From Neofusicoccum parvum (Eukaryota; Ascomycota; Dothideomycetes; Botryosphaeriales; Botryosphaeriaceae): 64,000 nucleotides of DNA. The position numbers and the translations under genes were made by a program. The notes beneath the pieces were generated by a model, which was not told the origin of the DNA, made no database searches, and saw only the letters and a list, made by a program, of their open reading frames with translations. The DNA lies in the NCBI GenBank assembly GCA_020912385.1, contig CP087214.1, positions 992,001 to 1,056,000 of the forward strand, given 5' to 3'. Below are positions 23,870 through 34,714 of this stretch, one piece after another (the stretch's first letter is position 1; each line of letters begins with the position of its first letter).

Positions 23870-24810
23870 GTTATGGGCTTCCCACTGATCTAGGCGCTTT
23901 TCTTTCTTGCGTTAATACCCCAATGCATCTGGATGCAGTATTGCTTATGAGTCGAAGGGTTAGATTTTCAAAGTGGCAGTTGGCAGATTGCAGGTGGCAG
24001 GTGGAAGATTACAAGTGACTGGTTTCTATTGCGTCTTCGCAGGCTCGTAGGTCAGATCCACGTGCCCCAAGGCCAGCTGTAGATTTGCGGCAGCATGCAG
24101 CCTGTCGGCGAAGGATTGGTTCTTTTTTCAATTGCATGGCTGCTTTCCCGCAATTTATTGCTAGCTACATAACTTGTGAAGAAGACGAGGGTTCATGGCT
24201 TTGTTCACGGCGAGCGGCTACAGAAGCCATTGTCCTCAGCCAGAACCCTTGCGTTCATGGCGCGCCCTTGCAGGCGGTGCCTGCGCCAAGAGAGCCCCTC
24301 AATGCGCGCGCCCTACCCGCAGTGACACCAGGCCCCGCACGCGTGAAGAAGCCGCGCAATTAAGCACGGAAGGGCGGCAACGGTGCTCGCAAAGCCAGGA
24401 GGCATCCAGCGCAAGCCGCGTGGGTGTGCGAGCCGGACGCGGACGGCGCAGGTCAGGTCGGTTAAACCGCGGCAGCTGGTGCGGCGGTCTTGCCTGGCTT
24501 GCACTTCGTCGGCCTGCGGGCGCCATCACCAAACCATCACCCTCGCATGCAAAGACAAGGCCACCACAACGCCCGTCCCAGTACATCAGCACGGCTCCCG
24601 ACGACTATTATTGTTGATAGCAAGACACATTAGCGGCTAGAAGAAAGCAGTGCGCTCAGCGGCGGCCCGAGTGCCGACGTCGGTCGGGCCCTCCAATACA
24701 ACCACCGCCTCGCGCGACAGCACCAGCGCTTCCGTGACACGGCCGCCCCAGCCTCACCCGCATCCGCTCGCCGTCTCCGCGCCTGACCCGCAGGCCATCC
24801 CGCCGTCGCC
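23870..24810. other. Intergenic between the SRA-domain gene and TOA1
   Basis: The stretch holds the SRA-gene 3' end and the TOA1 promoter. A degenerate 7-bp minisatellite is listed separately. No gene is recognised. Confidence 0.5.
23974..24008. repeat. Degenerate 7-bp tandem repeat (unit TGGCAGN)
   Basis: Five successive 7-mers are close to TGGCAGT, with substitutions in some copies. It lies about 100 bases downstream of the SRA-gene stop codon. Confidence 0.65.
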
Positions 24811-26536
24811 ATGTCCAACCAAATCACGGTCAGTAGCGACAGGCACCGCGGGCCGCGCGCCTGGGCTGCCGCTCCCCCTCGTCACTCCGTCCGGGCGGTT
24901 GCGCTGACGCGACAACATGAGTAGGGCGGCGTCTTCAGCCAGATCATCGATCGCGTCGTGCAGTCATCGCAGAATGACTTCGAGGAGAGCGGTGTCGACC
25001 AGCAGACGCTGCAGGAGCTGAAAGAGGTTCGTGGATTTGCGCCCGTTTGCTGTTTTGCCACATTGCACTCAACCCGCCCGGCTCCGCAGGCCCACGAGCG
25101 CGCGCGCCGTGCGAGCCGATGCACGCATGTCTTGTTGCAGTCTTTTCTTTTTTGCTGGAGTCAGCGCAGGCGGCAGTCCAGTTATCGGGCTAGGCTGCCG
25201 GGCGAGGATGGCAGTAAAAGCGGGGTTGGCTGGGCTCGAAGGAGCCGGCGGGCTCTGAAGCGATCGGGGGAGGGCAGTGCCTGCTCCTTTGTATCTGCCT
25301 TCGCCTATTTTATACCCCAACCAAATTTTCGCGCCCCACGTTTCAGACGCCTTCCTCATTTCGGCTAGCACGTCCACGTGACGGCCTTCCCTTTGCATCA
25401 CCACACGCTCGCACCACCCGCTGCCGTGTCGGGCACGCTGCTGACCGGACTGCAGTTATGGCAGAAGAAGCTCTCGGTGCTCCACGTGGCGCAGATGCCC
25501 TGGGACCCCCAGCCGGCGCAGCCCCAGATCAGCAACCCGCCGACGGTCCCCTCCAATGATGCAAAGCAGCCGCAGATGCCGCAGCAGATGCCGCCTGCGT
25601 CGGCGCCACCCCCGAACACCCAGTACGGATCCGGCGTCCGCGTCAAGCAGGAGGCTGGCAATGGCTACGAGAACAACATGCCGAGCTACAACATGAACGG
25701 CTACAACATCCCCAACGGCAATGTGGCCCAGCAGCGTGCCGCCGCCCTGCTGCAGCAGAACTACGGCGCCCAAGCCCAGGCCTCAATCGCTTCGGCCTTC
25801 CCCCAGCAGAACAATGTCGGCCTTCCGGGCCAGCAGCAGCCACAGCAGCAGCAGCAGCAGCGACCCATGAACCTGCAGATGCCCCCAAACCGCCAGCAGC
25901 AAGCTCAGCAGCAGCACCAGCCTCCGCAGCAGCAAGGCCCTCCCCCCGGCCAACCCCAGCAGCAGCAACAGAGCTCCCTCTATGCCGCGCAGACCGACGG
26001 ATCTGGAGATGCTGAGGAGCAGTGGAAGTCCCTCGTGGCTGTGAGACGTGCAGAGGCCGACCAAGCTAGAATTGATGCTGACGGTATGCTCCGCGCTCAG
26101 TTTGAGCAGAGGATGGATGTCATCGAGAGCGGTCTGATGCAGCCCATTGAGGAACTTCCTAGCTCCAAGAGCAAGAAGCGTCGGGCACCTGCAGCTGCCG
26201 GACCGTCGGGAACTTCCAGCATTCCGCAACTGGACGGAGAGCTTGGCCTCGAGGATGAGAAGGAGGAGAACGACGATGAGGCAATCAACTCTGACCTCGA
26301 TGACTCCGATGAGGAGCAGATCCAAGAGAATGACGACGACGGTCCTCAGGGCGACACCATGATTTGCACCTACGACAAAGTGCAGCGTGTCAAGAACAAG
26401 TGGAAGTGCACTTTGAAGGACGGCGTGCTCTCTACGGGCGGCAAGGAGTAAGTTGTGCTCAAAGCATCCTCCGTGACTGGTTCTAAAATGATACAGTTAT
26501 CTCTTCCACAAGGCTCAAGGCGAGTTCGAGTGGTGA
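24811..26536 (+). CDS. TOA1: Transcription initiation factor IIA large (alpha/beta) subunit
   Basis: TOA1 pairs with TOA2 to stabilise TBP on the TATA box. Exons are 24811-24828, 24925-25026, 25456-26447 and 26497-26536, giving 383 aa. The N-terminal helical region reads MSNQIT, then GGVFSQIIDRVVQSSQNDF, then QTLQELKE joined to LWQKKLS. A long Gln/Pro-rich spacer at about residues 70-215 contains runs of Gln from CAG repeats. An acidic stretch precedes the C-terminal beta-barrel part TMICTYDKVQRVKNKWKC. The last 49-nt intron joins GGKE to DYLFHKAQGEFEW, the classic TFIIA end. The second intron is 429 nt, long for this window. All four exons are needed for the canonical ends. Confidence 0.94.
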
Positions 26537-26750
26537 TTTCCTCGCTGCTTATGAGCACGATCACAGCTCCCGTCGATATCTTGATATCCCAGCTTCAGGG
26601 CGGTTTTCCTTTCTTTTCCAGCTAACCATCATTGTACTATAACAGCATTCACATCAATACTCCAAGGCACCCTGCACGATGATTCTCACCCGCGCTATCC
26701 CGGCTGTCGTCGCTGCGCAGAACTCGAGCAGGGGAGACAAGATAGCCGGT

Positions 26751-26795
26751 CGATCAAGTCGATCAAAGCGGTCAAAGCACCCGAAGCGACCAAGT
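26751..26795. repeat. Degenerate 9-bp tandem repeat (unit CGATCAAAG)
   Basis: Five consecutive 9-mers are related to CGATCAAAG with one to several changes each. They lie about 215 bases after the TOA1 stop, so possibly downstream of or within its 3' UTR. Confidence 0.6.
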
Positions 26796-27190
26796 CGTGA
26801 AGACAGAACCTTCCTTCGATTAGCTGGCTGGCCGAACATGATTTTCATTGCTCTCACTTTCATAAACAAAATCAGCACTAGATTGGATACAAGCATGGGC
26901 TCGGCATCAATGGTCTGCTTGTCGGCTGATGTCTGGTAGAAGCAACTTTTACCCAGACTGCCTCTCGTGCGTTCCGAGACTCTGGGGAGTCGATTGCACA
27001 CTTCGGAGGCTTTTTGGTTCTCCCTTTTTCTCGTTTCACATCAACCATTCCACAGTTTTCAAGACGAAGGCAATGGCTGGAACTTCCCTAACTTGCCGGC
27101 TGCGTTTATGCAATATGCGAGGGGGCGCAAATCCTCTTCGACATAAGTGGCTTTAAGTAGTTCTCAAATGTCTCTAGAGGAAGGGTACAA

Positions 27191-27236
27191 CTTTTTTCTT
27201 TTCAAATGACTTTTTTCTTTTCAAATGACTTTTTTC
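27191..27236. repeat. 19-bp T-rich tandem duplication
   Basis: The unit CTTTTTTCTTTTCAAATGA occurs twice in direct succession (27191-27209 and 27210-27228), followed by a partial third copy. The two copies are identical, so the duplication is probably recent. Confidence 0.85.
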
Positions 27237-27771
27237 TATCTCCTTGCTTCGTCTCCTTTCCCGTTGCTCGGTCGATGCGCATTAAGTGTGGGAGGAATGG
27301 GGTGTTGTTTGCTTTACTGGTCGAAACTTCGACTCGCTGGAAATACCACCTACGCTGGTAGAGTAGCAGCAGGCAGGGTTTATATGAATTGATGAGAATT
27401 TTGCTCGATGTTGCTATCCCCATGGATATGTTCCTCATTATCCGGGGTCGTTAACCTACGAATTGCTGACGGATGCCGGCACCTGTATATGTGTCTTTCG
27501 ATCAGTAGCGTGGTTGGCTCGGGAATTATTTCACGGTTGCCGTCGGCCCCGCCATGCTGTAAGCTCAGAGTACTTGATCGGGCATTCTTGGATGGCAAGA
27601 ACTGGCCGTGCAACATAACCCGTGCATACAAAGTTATCGTAAACTGAACTGTACGTATCCGTATGCATTTGGAGAATTCTACCGGAGCCGACTAAACCCG
27701 AAGGAGAAAGCATGACGCCTTGAGCACAAATGGGAACTTCCCCCTCCATCACTGCCAATCATCGCTTGCCG

Positions 27772-28263
27772 CTAGTCCAGCTTGCGAGTCCGAATTGCGA
27801 GAGTAGTTTGATTGCTCGGGGTCGGTGCACCGGAGTGCTGTTCCAGCGCCTTCTTGCCGCGCTCACTTTGGATCCGAGCGAGGAAAGGTCCGACACCATC
27901 AATTGTCTTATCGTGATTGCGGATGGGCTCGGTCATCATACGCCGAATGTGCTTGGTGCAGCTGCCAGGCTTGGCATGACCGGAGATCTTTTTGGTCTTC
28001 TTGGTCTTGTGGGCCGTAGCGGAGCCACGCGTCTTGATTGAATTCGGGGTGGTTTGCTTGCTGTGCCACTTCGAAGGTGCGGCTTTCTTGCTCTTGGAAT
28101 TGGGTGGCTTCACCTGCTTGAGCTTCTTCCTGACCCTGGATGCCAGCGTCTTCTTGTTGAATAAGCGCTTCAGCTTACGAGATGCACCCTGAATATTTTT
28201 TCCTGGAGCCGCTGAGGCGTTGATTGGGCTCAAGTGCTTGAACTTGGCCATAATTCTCGGCAT
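27772..28263 (-). CDS. Lysine-rich basic protein of unknown function
   Basis: The frame encodes 163 aa from an ATG at 28263; a second Met at residue 5 is an alternative start. The protein is rich in Lys, Ser and Thr, with basic clusters such as KTLASRVRKKLKQVKPP and HKTKKTKKISGHAK. It ends in a less basic tail (DKTIDGVGPFLARIQSERGK). Lys codons are mostly AAG and the frame is uninterrupted, which favours real coding. I recognise no domain. The composition would suit a nuclear or nucleolar nucleic-acid-binding protein, but that is only composition. Confidence 0.5.
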   Translation of the reverse strand: MPRIMAKFKHLSPINASAAPGKNIQGASRKLKRLFNKKTLASRVRKKLKQVKPPNSKSKKAAPSKWHSKQTTPNSIKTRGSATAHKTKKTKKISGHAKPGSCTKHIRRMMTEPIRNHDKTIDGVGPFLARIQSERGKKALEQHSGAPTPSNQTTLAIRTRKLD

Positions 28264-29069
28264 ACTTGTTCGTACCGTTTGTGGCTGGCGAGTTGGTAGA
28301 ATAGAGGAGACTTGCGTGAGCGGTGGTAGCGGTGCTCGGGTGTGAGGTCATGTTGTGCTGTTGCCCTGAGGTTGCGTCGTTGTGTTGTGAGGCGAGGAAG
28401 TAAGGTGGTGCGGCAGCATATTATGTTTTGTTTGGCGGCTTTCTTTTCGGTTGAGCAACAGTTCTGGTGACAACCAAGACTCGGCGTGAATGAAATTACA
28501 AGATTGGGCGGTTGGGAAGTTACATTATTGTAAATCCAAACACACGTACGACGGGTCCGGCATCTCTGCACGCCGCCTCTCCCTTTCTTCCATCCACCGA
28601 TCCCAGTTATGTGACGACCTGTGAAGATGCTCAAGATACAGAGCTAAGGCGCAGAAGACAAGGATACAAGCGGGGACGACGAGAACTTCCGGCGAATCCA
28701 AGTTCATAATCTAGAGTATGGTTGACCCTACGTGCCTGGGTTGGTCCCTACAAACGCGATAGCCGTGAAGTAGAGCTGTATCCACTCTTAGAACAATACG
28801 GTGGGCGCGGACGTATGAATGATGGCCTGTTTCAAAGAAGTGTGTGCGCGTGCGGAGGTGAATGGGGAGCTGTCTTGGGCTCTCTAAGATAGGCGGGCCT
28901 GCTTATTACAGCATTCAGGACACTACCTGGGCTCGTGGTAATGGCGATCATGCCTCGTGCCGGCCTCTTCCTGTGCTCAGGATAGTAAGTTGCATCTGGG
29001 GGTGATTTCTTCGGGCAGTTGGCAGTTTGAGTCTGTGCTATCTGGCGGGAAGGTGCAGTCAAGGCTTCC
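28264..29069. other. Intergenic between the lysine-rich gene and the ferroportin homologue
   Basis: It contains one short candidate ORF, listed separately, and otherwise nothing I recognise. Confidence 0.45.
28525..28707 (-). CDS. Possible 60-aa single-pass membrane peptide
   Basis: A short ATG-started frame with A at -3 encodes one hydrophobic segment (VLVVPACILVFCALALYLEH) followed by a charged tail (RWMEERERRRAEMPD). The layout looks like a small tail-in membrane protein. There is no homology that I recognise, and a frame this short can occur by chance. Confidence 0.3.
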   Translation of the reverse strand: MNLDSPEVLVVPACILVFCALALYLEHLHRSSHNWDRWMEERERRRAEMPDPSYVCLDLQ

Positions 29070-30883
29070 TCACCCCTGCTGAGCCTCCACGTCGCCCAAC
29101 TGCGCCTCCCCTTGTGGAAGCGGCGCGTACTTCTCCCTCTTCAGGCACTTCGACGTGTGCAACAAATGACCCCTCCTCTTCCGCACGAACGCGGCAAAGC
29201 AGCACGCCGAGACAGCCACCGCGCCAGCGCTGACTAGCACTGGGAACTCAAACTGCTCCGGGCGTGCCCAGATGATCGTTGTGGCAAACGAAATAAGCTC
29301 GGAGACGTTCTGGAGCGCCATTTCACAAGCAGAGAACTTGCCGCGGGTTTCCTCGGGCACATCCTGTCACCAAATAAGACTTCTACCGGCGAGGTGGAAA
29401 CTGAAGGAGCACCTACCTCTTGCACGAGATACTGGACCGAAAGATCAAAGCCCCAAAGTCCAAGCCTGCTGAATGTGATGCCACAAATAAGGCTGTACCC
29501 GGCAGCCTTTGTGCCGGCCGTCGCCGACATGTACAGTGCCACCGATACTGCAATGCAGGCCAACTGCTCATTCAGGAACCATAGCCCAGAACGGACAGGC
29601 CCGATCTTGTTCATGAGGATGGGAGCAGCCCACGTAGCTAGGAGTTCCACGGCCACAGCGCCGAGTCTCATCACACTGACCTCGATGGATGTGAAGCCAA
29701 GCGTGAAGAGGTAGGTCTGCATCTGCACGCCAGTAGACAAAACCGTGAAGTACAGCAGGCTGAGGGAGAAAGAGGCCAGGAATGCTTTGTTTTGGACGTA
29801 CTCCACCCAAGGCTGGATGAGATGCCCGAAATACGCAGATGTCCTCTTCGGTAAGGTAGGTTGCGAAGGCCGGCGGGCTGAGCTTGGGCTTGATGGAGCT
29901 GAGTGGACGGACAGATAGTCGTCAGGGGGTTGGACGTGAGCACCTCCCAAGCTTTGAAGTCTGGGTACTGCCTCGTACACCTAAGAGAAGACACGTTGAG
30001 ACGGGCAGGCAAGAAAAGATATGAAGGTAGCCTACCTGGGCAATTGCGAAATACTCAATCAGCACAGAGAGGAGATTCTGCGCAAAGACCACCCAGATAG
30101 CCGCCACGTGGGAGAAATCATCGATGACGGAGATGAAAACGGGTGCCAAAAGCTTCGCCAGCAGGTCGATGCGGCGCATGACAGCATTCAGCTCTGAATA
30201 ACACCCACCGTTAACATCAAGAACCACATAGACAACAGCTCGGAGCAAGGAACCACCTACGCTGCCGCTCCGCACCCACATCCTCCGCAATAACCACAAC
30301 CTGCACGCCAGAATCAGCAAGACGCCTCCTCCCGCACCCCCAACCGCCGCAATCAGCCACTCACCCAATCCCTCTCCACCGCCACCGTATTCCCCACAAT
30401 CGCCAGCTTCTCCACGCACGCCAGCGCCGCCGCGCCCGCAAAGCACGCCGCGCGCACGCCGGTATCGCCGTCCCGCGCGGCCAGCGCCGCGAAGGCGGCG
30501 CAGCTCAGCGCGACCGGCAGCCGCTGGCCGACGATGCTCAGCCGCACCGCGGCCAGCCGGTCGACGCGGTCCAGCAGCGCGCCGACCCAGCCCGACAGCA
30601 GCGCCGCCGCGCCCGCCCGCGCCAGCGCGTACGCCGACGCGAACGCCAGCGTCCCCGGGAACGCCGCCGCCAGGAAGAGCACCGCCCCGAACTCGAACGT
30701 GCGCGAGTTCCAGGTCGAGAGCGTGTGCGACACGTACAGGCGCGCCAGCACGGCGGATTTCCTGCGGCCGGCGGCGGCGGCCGTGGCGCTGGCTGTGCTG
30801 CCGATTGAGGGGGAGCGGGGTGGCTCGGGCTCTTCAATCTCCATCGCGGCCGTTGTTGGTGTTTGGGGGGCGTCGGACGGCAT
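29070..30883 (-). CDS. Ferroportin-like iron exporter (SLC40 family)
   Basis: Ferroportins move ferrous iron across membranes. Exons are 30883-30365, 30300-30261, 30193-30036, 29980-29417 and 29363-29070, giving 524 aa. The start is the ATG at 30883 (MPSDAPQTPTTAAMEIEEPE). The first membrane helices carry the family hallmark SHTLSTWNSRTFEFGAVLFL, then VRLSIVGQRLPVALSC. The exon 1-2 junction reads VERDW to VVVIAED, and the 40-nt second exon joins to QLNAVMRRIDLLAKLLAP, a core ferroportin motif. Later helices include SVMRLGAVAVELLATWAAP and ITFSRLGLWGFDLSVQYLVQE. Substrate and location (plasma membrane, vacuole or other) are not known for this fungus. A ferric reductase lies 3.8 kb away. Exon 1 is far richer in third-position G/C than the other exons. 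Confidence 0.9.
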
Positions 30884-31259
30884 TGTTGAAATCAAGGGTT
30901 GGCTGGCGGTGGCATTTTATGGACTGCATGCATGGACACGATACCGTGCGGTCCTGTCCCCGCAATCGATAGAGAAAATGAGGCAAGCGGCGATATCGGA
31001 TGATTCCCTTGAGCCGGAACCACATGTTTCCGCACGCCTGGGACTCGCATGATACTCAGAGTCACGGGACATTCATGAAAGGCAAGTTCGTGCCGCAATG
31101 GCTTCTGTTGATATTTGTTTCTCGCTAGGTAGAGGATGAACCGTCAGCCACCGCCGACGTATTCTTGATCTTTGATAGTCCCCCACTCCACCATTTCCTT
31201 GCAACATTAGTAATGCTAGCCAAGACAGTGCCAAGCTGGTTGTGCTCTGTCCATCAGGC
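30884..31259. other. Intergenic upstream of the ferroportin homologue
   Basis: This 0.38-kb stretch is the ferroportin promoter side and the coilin-like gene's 3' side. GATA-type hexamers (CGATAG near 30965, TGATAG near 31173) are present. They are too common to assign to an iron-responsive GATA factor. Confidence 0.4.
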
Positions 31260-33701
31260 CTAGTTCTCAGCAGCCAGGTCCTGTTCGTTGGTGTCGAGAG
31301 TGTGAGCGTTAGTCGTACCTTCGTCGTTCGGAGCCGGCTCGAGAAGTCTCAACTCCAGAATATCCATGAAGTCGACCCACCGCTTTCCAGGATCAACATC
31401 CTCTTCGGTAGGCATTTCGAAGCCCTTGCCTGTAGGCTCACGCTTACCGCCCTTTTTGTTGTTGTCGGGCTTCTTGCACGGAATATCACGAGCAGCTAGT
31501 TCCAGATGCACAGCATCTTCCTCAACGTCCAAGACCTTTGCAGTGCGGTAGTCGGAAAGACTAGGCTGCCAGCCAGTCAACTCCGAGACTTCCATCTGCT
31601 TGTAGACGATGATGGAGTCTGGACGCATGTTCTCGGTCGCGAGAATTGGCAGGGTCGAGATGTCTGAGGGCAGCGCCGGAAGATCATTGGCAGGCTCGGC
31701 ATCATCGTCCATAGCCTGTGCATCTGCTGTCTCCTGAAGGAGCTGTGACTGTGCAGCATTACCCTCGACTTCGTCATAGTCGAGATATCCCCATTCTTCT
31801 TCGTGTTCGTCCTCGCCCTCGCCTTCGCCATAATACTCGTCAAAGTACTCTTCCTGTTTGTCCTGGTTCTTCTTGCCTCTTTTACGCTTCTTCTTGTTCT
31901 CATACTGCTGCTGCGGATCCCAGCGCTGCTGGAATGGGAACGGCGGAGCGCTCAGTTCTTGGACGTCGTCGAGGACCTCGAATGCCTTCAGGACGATTCT
32001 GGATTTCCAGGCATCCTCACCCTGAAGATCTTCGGGTTCCTGATCCTCTTCTCCCTGAGCGGAGGCTTTGTCATTGAACTTCTTCTTTCCGCGCGCGCTC
32101 ACACTGGCCGCAATTTTCTCCCTCAGCTTGTCCTCTTCTTCCTTGTTCTTTGGAGTGCGGTGGCCCAAGGATCCCATCAATAGGCGACGAGAACTGCCGA
32201 TATCGAGACGTTTGCGCTTTGGAGCCGCAGCTTCCTTAACCCTGGGTGTATCTCCTTGAATCGTTTCGGTAGCATTATCGGAGGTCAATTTGACAGTCGT
32301 CTCTTCCGCTTCCTTGGAACTAGGCTCTTGGGCTCCACCGACGACATTTTCTTCGGCTGGTTCCTTGACATGATCTTCATGCGTTTCAACAATCATTTCC
32401 TGATTCTCTTGCGGATTGCCGTCTGCATTGATAGCGTTCTCGTTAGCACTGTAGCTCTTCTGTTGGGAGTCGTTTTCTCTCGGAGGAGAATTGATGAAAG
32501 GTTGTAGGATCAGCATCATCTTCTCGAGCTCAGCCTTCCTCTCCATCTTCGCCTGCCGGTTCTTTTTGCGCATCTCGCTCTCTGCACCGGACTCTATTTC
32601 AGTAGAACGATGTCTGATTCTGCAAGGGCGTTCAACAGCATTTTGTGACTTACCAGCTTTCTCGGACTCCTCTTGCATCTGCCGCTTCAACCTGGTCAGG
32701 CGACGACGCCGGTTCCGAGACTTGGTCCTGGCCTTGCCTTCATGGGGAATTCCCGTGAGAGCCTTCGAGCTGATCTCGTCGGGCCCAGATCCGGAGTCAG
32801 AGCTGTCGCTGCTAGAGGAATCGGAGGATGAATCAGAAGACGATGTGCCAGAGGAAGAAGCCGTGGATTCCGAGTCGTCGGTTGAGAGGGGATCAGCCAT
32901 CTGTGCATCGTTCTGCTCAGCCAGTGCGCTGCTTGAGTCGTCCAACGAGCTGTCTGAAACGCTGGAGGAAATGTCGCTCCCCGAATCCGTGTCAGCCTGA
33001 TACTCATCCTCAGTGTCATCGTCAGATGGAAGTGCTGTAAGCACACGCTGTTCCTGGAAGTGCACGTTTTTGTCCGACTTGTCACATTTGGCAGGGCCAA
33101 CTTTTCTCCGCTTCCGAACAGGCTGCTCCGCGACGAGGTCCTCATCATCTTGGCCCGCACTGCCGTGATCTTGAGTCTGCGGACCTCCCATGAGAAGACC
33201 TGGGAAGGCATCTTCAGCACCGGCGTCGGAGACAGGGTTCTTCAAAGGGGGAATGTTGATAGCAGGACGGTAGGGCTTGCGGGAAGCGAAGTGGGATTTG
33301 CCGAATGGAAGACCGTCAATGAGGTGTTGGCCGTTGGCGTTGATCTGGTCCCGACCGGAGACATGGCGGGCGCGGAGCTCGGATTGGGTGAGATGGCGAA
33401 TGCTGGTGCGGAAAGGTCAAACTGCGGCGCATAAAGCTCGAGGGAGATGGGTGGCTTACCAGACATGGTCCTCGTCCTTGAGGATATCCTTGACCTTCTG
33501 GAAATGGAGCGCTTCGAAGCTGCCGATCTCCACGGCGTAGTCCTCCAGGCCCCAGTGGGGGCTTTCGAGCGGGATGATTTCGTTCACCTGGTCGAGCAGC
33601 TGGGCGATGGTGAAGCCGTCCTGGGCCTTGTCCTGCGGCACGGCCCACAGCAGATCGGCCGGGGGCAGCTTGTGCCTGCAGACGCTCAGGCGCAGCCTCA
33701 T
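31260..33701 (-). CDS. Coilin-like nuclear protein with fungal DUF7357-type N-terminus
   Basis: Exons are 33701-33460, 33402-32654 and 32593-31260, giving 774 aa; retaining the last intron gives 794 aa. The N-terminal ubiquitin-like region MRLRLSVCRHKLPPADLLW runs to HWGLEDYAVEIGSFEALHF and joins by a 57-nt intron to CIRHLTQSELRARHVSGRD. The middle is long and disordered: Ser/Asp-rich tracts, basic KRKR clusters and acidic stretches, typical of a nucleoplasmic scaffold. The C-terminus holds a Tudor-like fold (DSIIVYKQMEVSELTGW, DYRTAKVLDVEEDAVHLEL), as in coilin of Cajal bodies. The second intron (32594-32653, 60 nt, GTAAGT to ATAG) is in frame and free of stops, so both forms are translatable. 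The coilin link is inferred from domain order, and the DUF name is from memory. Confidence 0.72.
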
Positions 33702-34714
33702 GTTGACGCGACGCGGAAAGCCAAGGTGTGCGGTGCCGTGGCGGGAGGAAACGCAGGCGACGACGTAAGACGGCGCGAGCGCGTCGCTGCAGCCCGCGGC
33801 CGGCAGAAAAGAGGCTTGGCGCCCATGCGGGCCTGTGCGCGGTTCACCGCCCGCAGGCGAGGCGCCAGGCTGACACAAGCGGCAACGGCGTCGGGAGCCG
33901 AGCGGCGATCGCGTCTTTCCCACTTCCTCTCCGCTGTCTGCCCCTCCATCTCGGCAACGCGGCTTCCAAGAGCCCATTGAAACACGCCCAATGCTCACCT
34001 GCTTGATTCTTACGTTAACGGCACTATGGAACCGCCCCCCTCGCATCCGGCCACTGTCCTTGGGTGCGATGAAAACGGAAGAGCTGTGTGACCACGAGAG
34101 GAACAGAACCGTGAGCAGAATAGAGCCTGTTTGACTCGCGGGAACGATAGCTACCCGCGTCGACGAAGCAGTCTAGGGTCGCGCTCTTGCGCGGTGCCGG
34201 CTAGAGCCTCCGCAGCGCGGCGGGGGTCTCCTGATGCGCGAGCCATCACCGGCAATTTGAACGCGCGCGTCGCGAAGCAGCTCTCGCTTGGGCGCCGACG
34301 GACCGACGGTTGCGAAGTGCGCGGGTTTGAGCAAGTTTCCACTTTGCGGGCCAAGACCTCCGAGCGAGCGACTAGGGCTGCCCGCTCTGTTTCCGCCCGG
34401 CTTCCCTGTGCAATCTCGAAGGCTCTGGCTCCGCTTTTACTGCTGGTTTGACGCCTCAATATGCTCACCTCTGCCAGAACTGTAATCCAGTACTCGTGTT
34501 TCGCCGCGTTGCGCTCCACCCCGAAGCTTGGCGGGGCCGCCACCGGGGAAGGACCCGTGAGACGCCCACGTCTTTATAGACTACTGCTCCCGCCGCTCAT
34601 ATGATCTCTATCTCTCTATCATCCAATGGCCTGTTTTTGAATCCCGTGCTTATCCATTACCTCCCTCTCTCCGGGTGACTCCTGCTCTCCGCCGCCCCGC
34701 CTGAACCCGCAACC
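33702..34714. promoter_or_regulatory. Divergent promoter region between the coilin-like and ferric reductase genes
   Basis: About 1 kb separates divergent starts and contains no recognised gene. A TATA-like stretch (TTTATAGA near 34569) lies about 145 bp before the reductase ATG. A CGATAG hexamer occurs near 34145. No long iron-regulator consensus was found. Confidence 0.4.

Larger units (their letters stand above)
26537..27771. other. Intergenic with short tandem repeats
   Basis: About 1.2 kb downstream of TOA1. It contains a 9-bp and a 19-bp tandem repeat, listed separately. No open frame has a recognisable motif. Confidence 0.5.

Noticed and set aside
30884..30895. Ferroportin start four codons further upstream
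   Set aside because: The upstream triplet at 30895 is TTG, not ATG. The first real ATG is at 30883.
30884..31259. Iron-responsive GATA factor sites upstream of the ferroportin homologue
   Set aside because: Only short GATA hexamers occur, at a frequency expected by chance. The extended ATCWGATAA-type motif was not seen.
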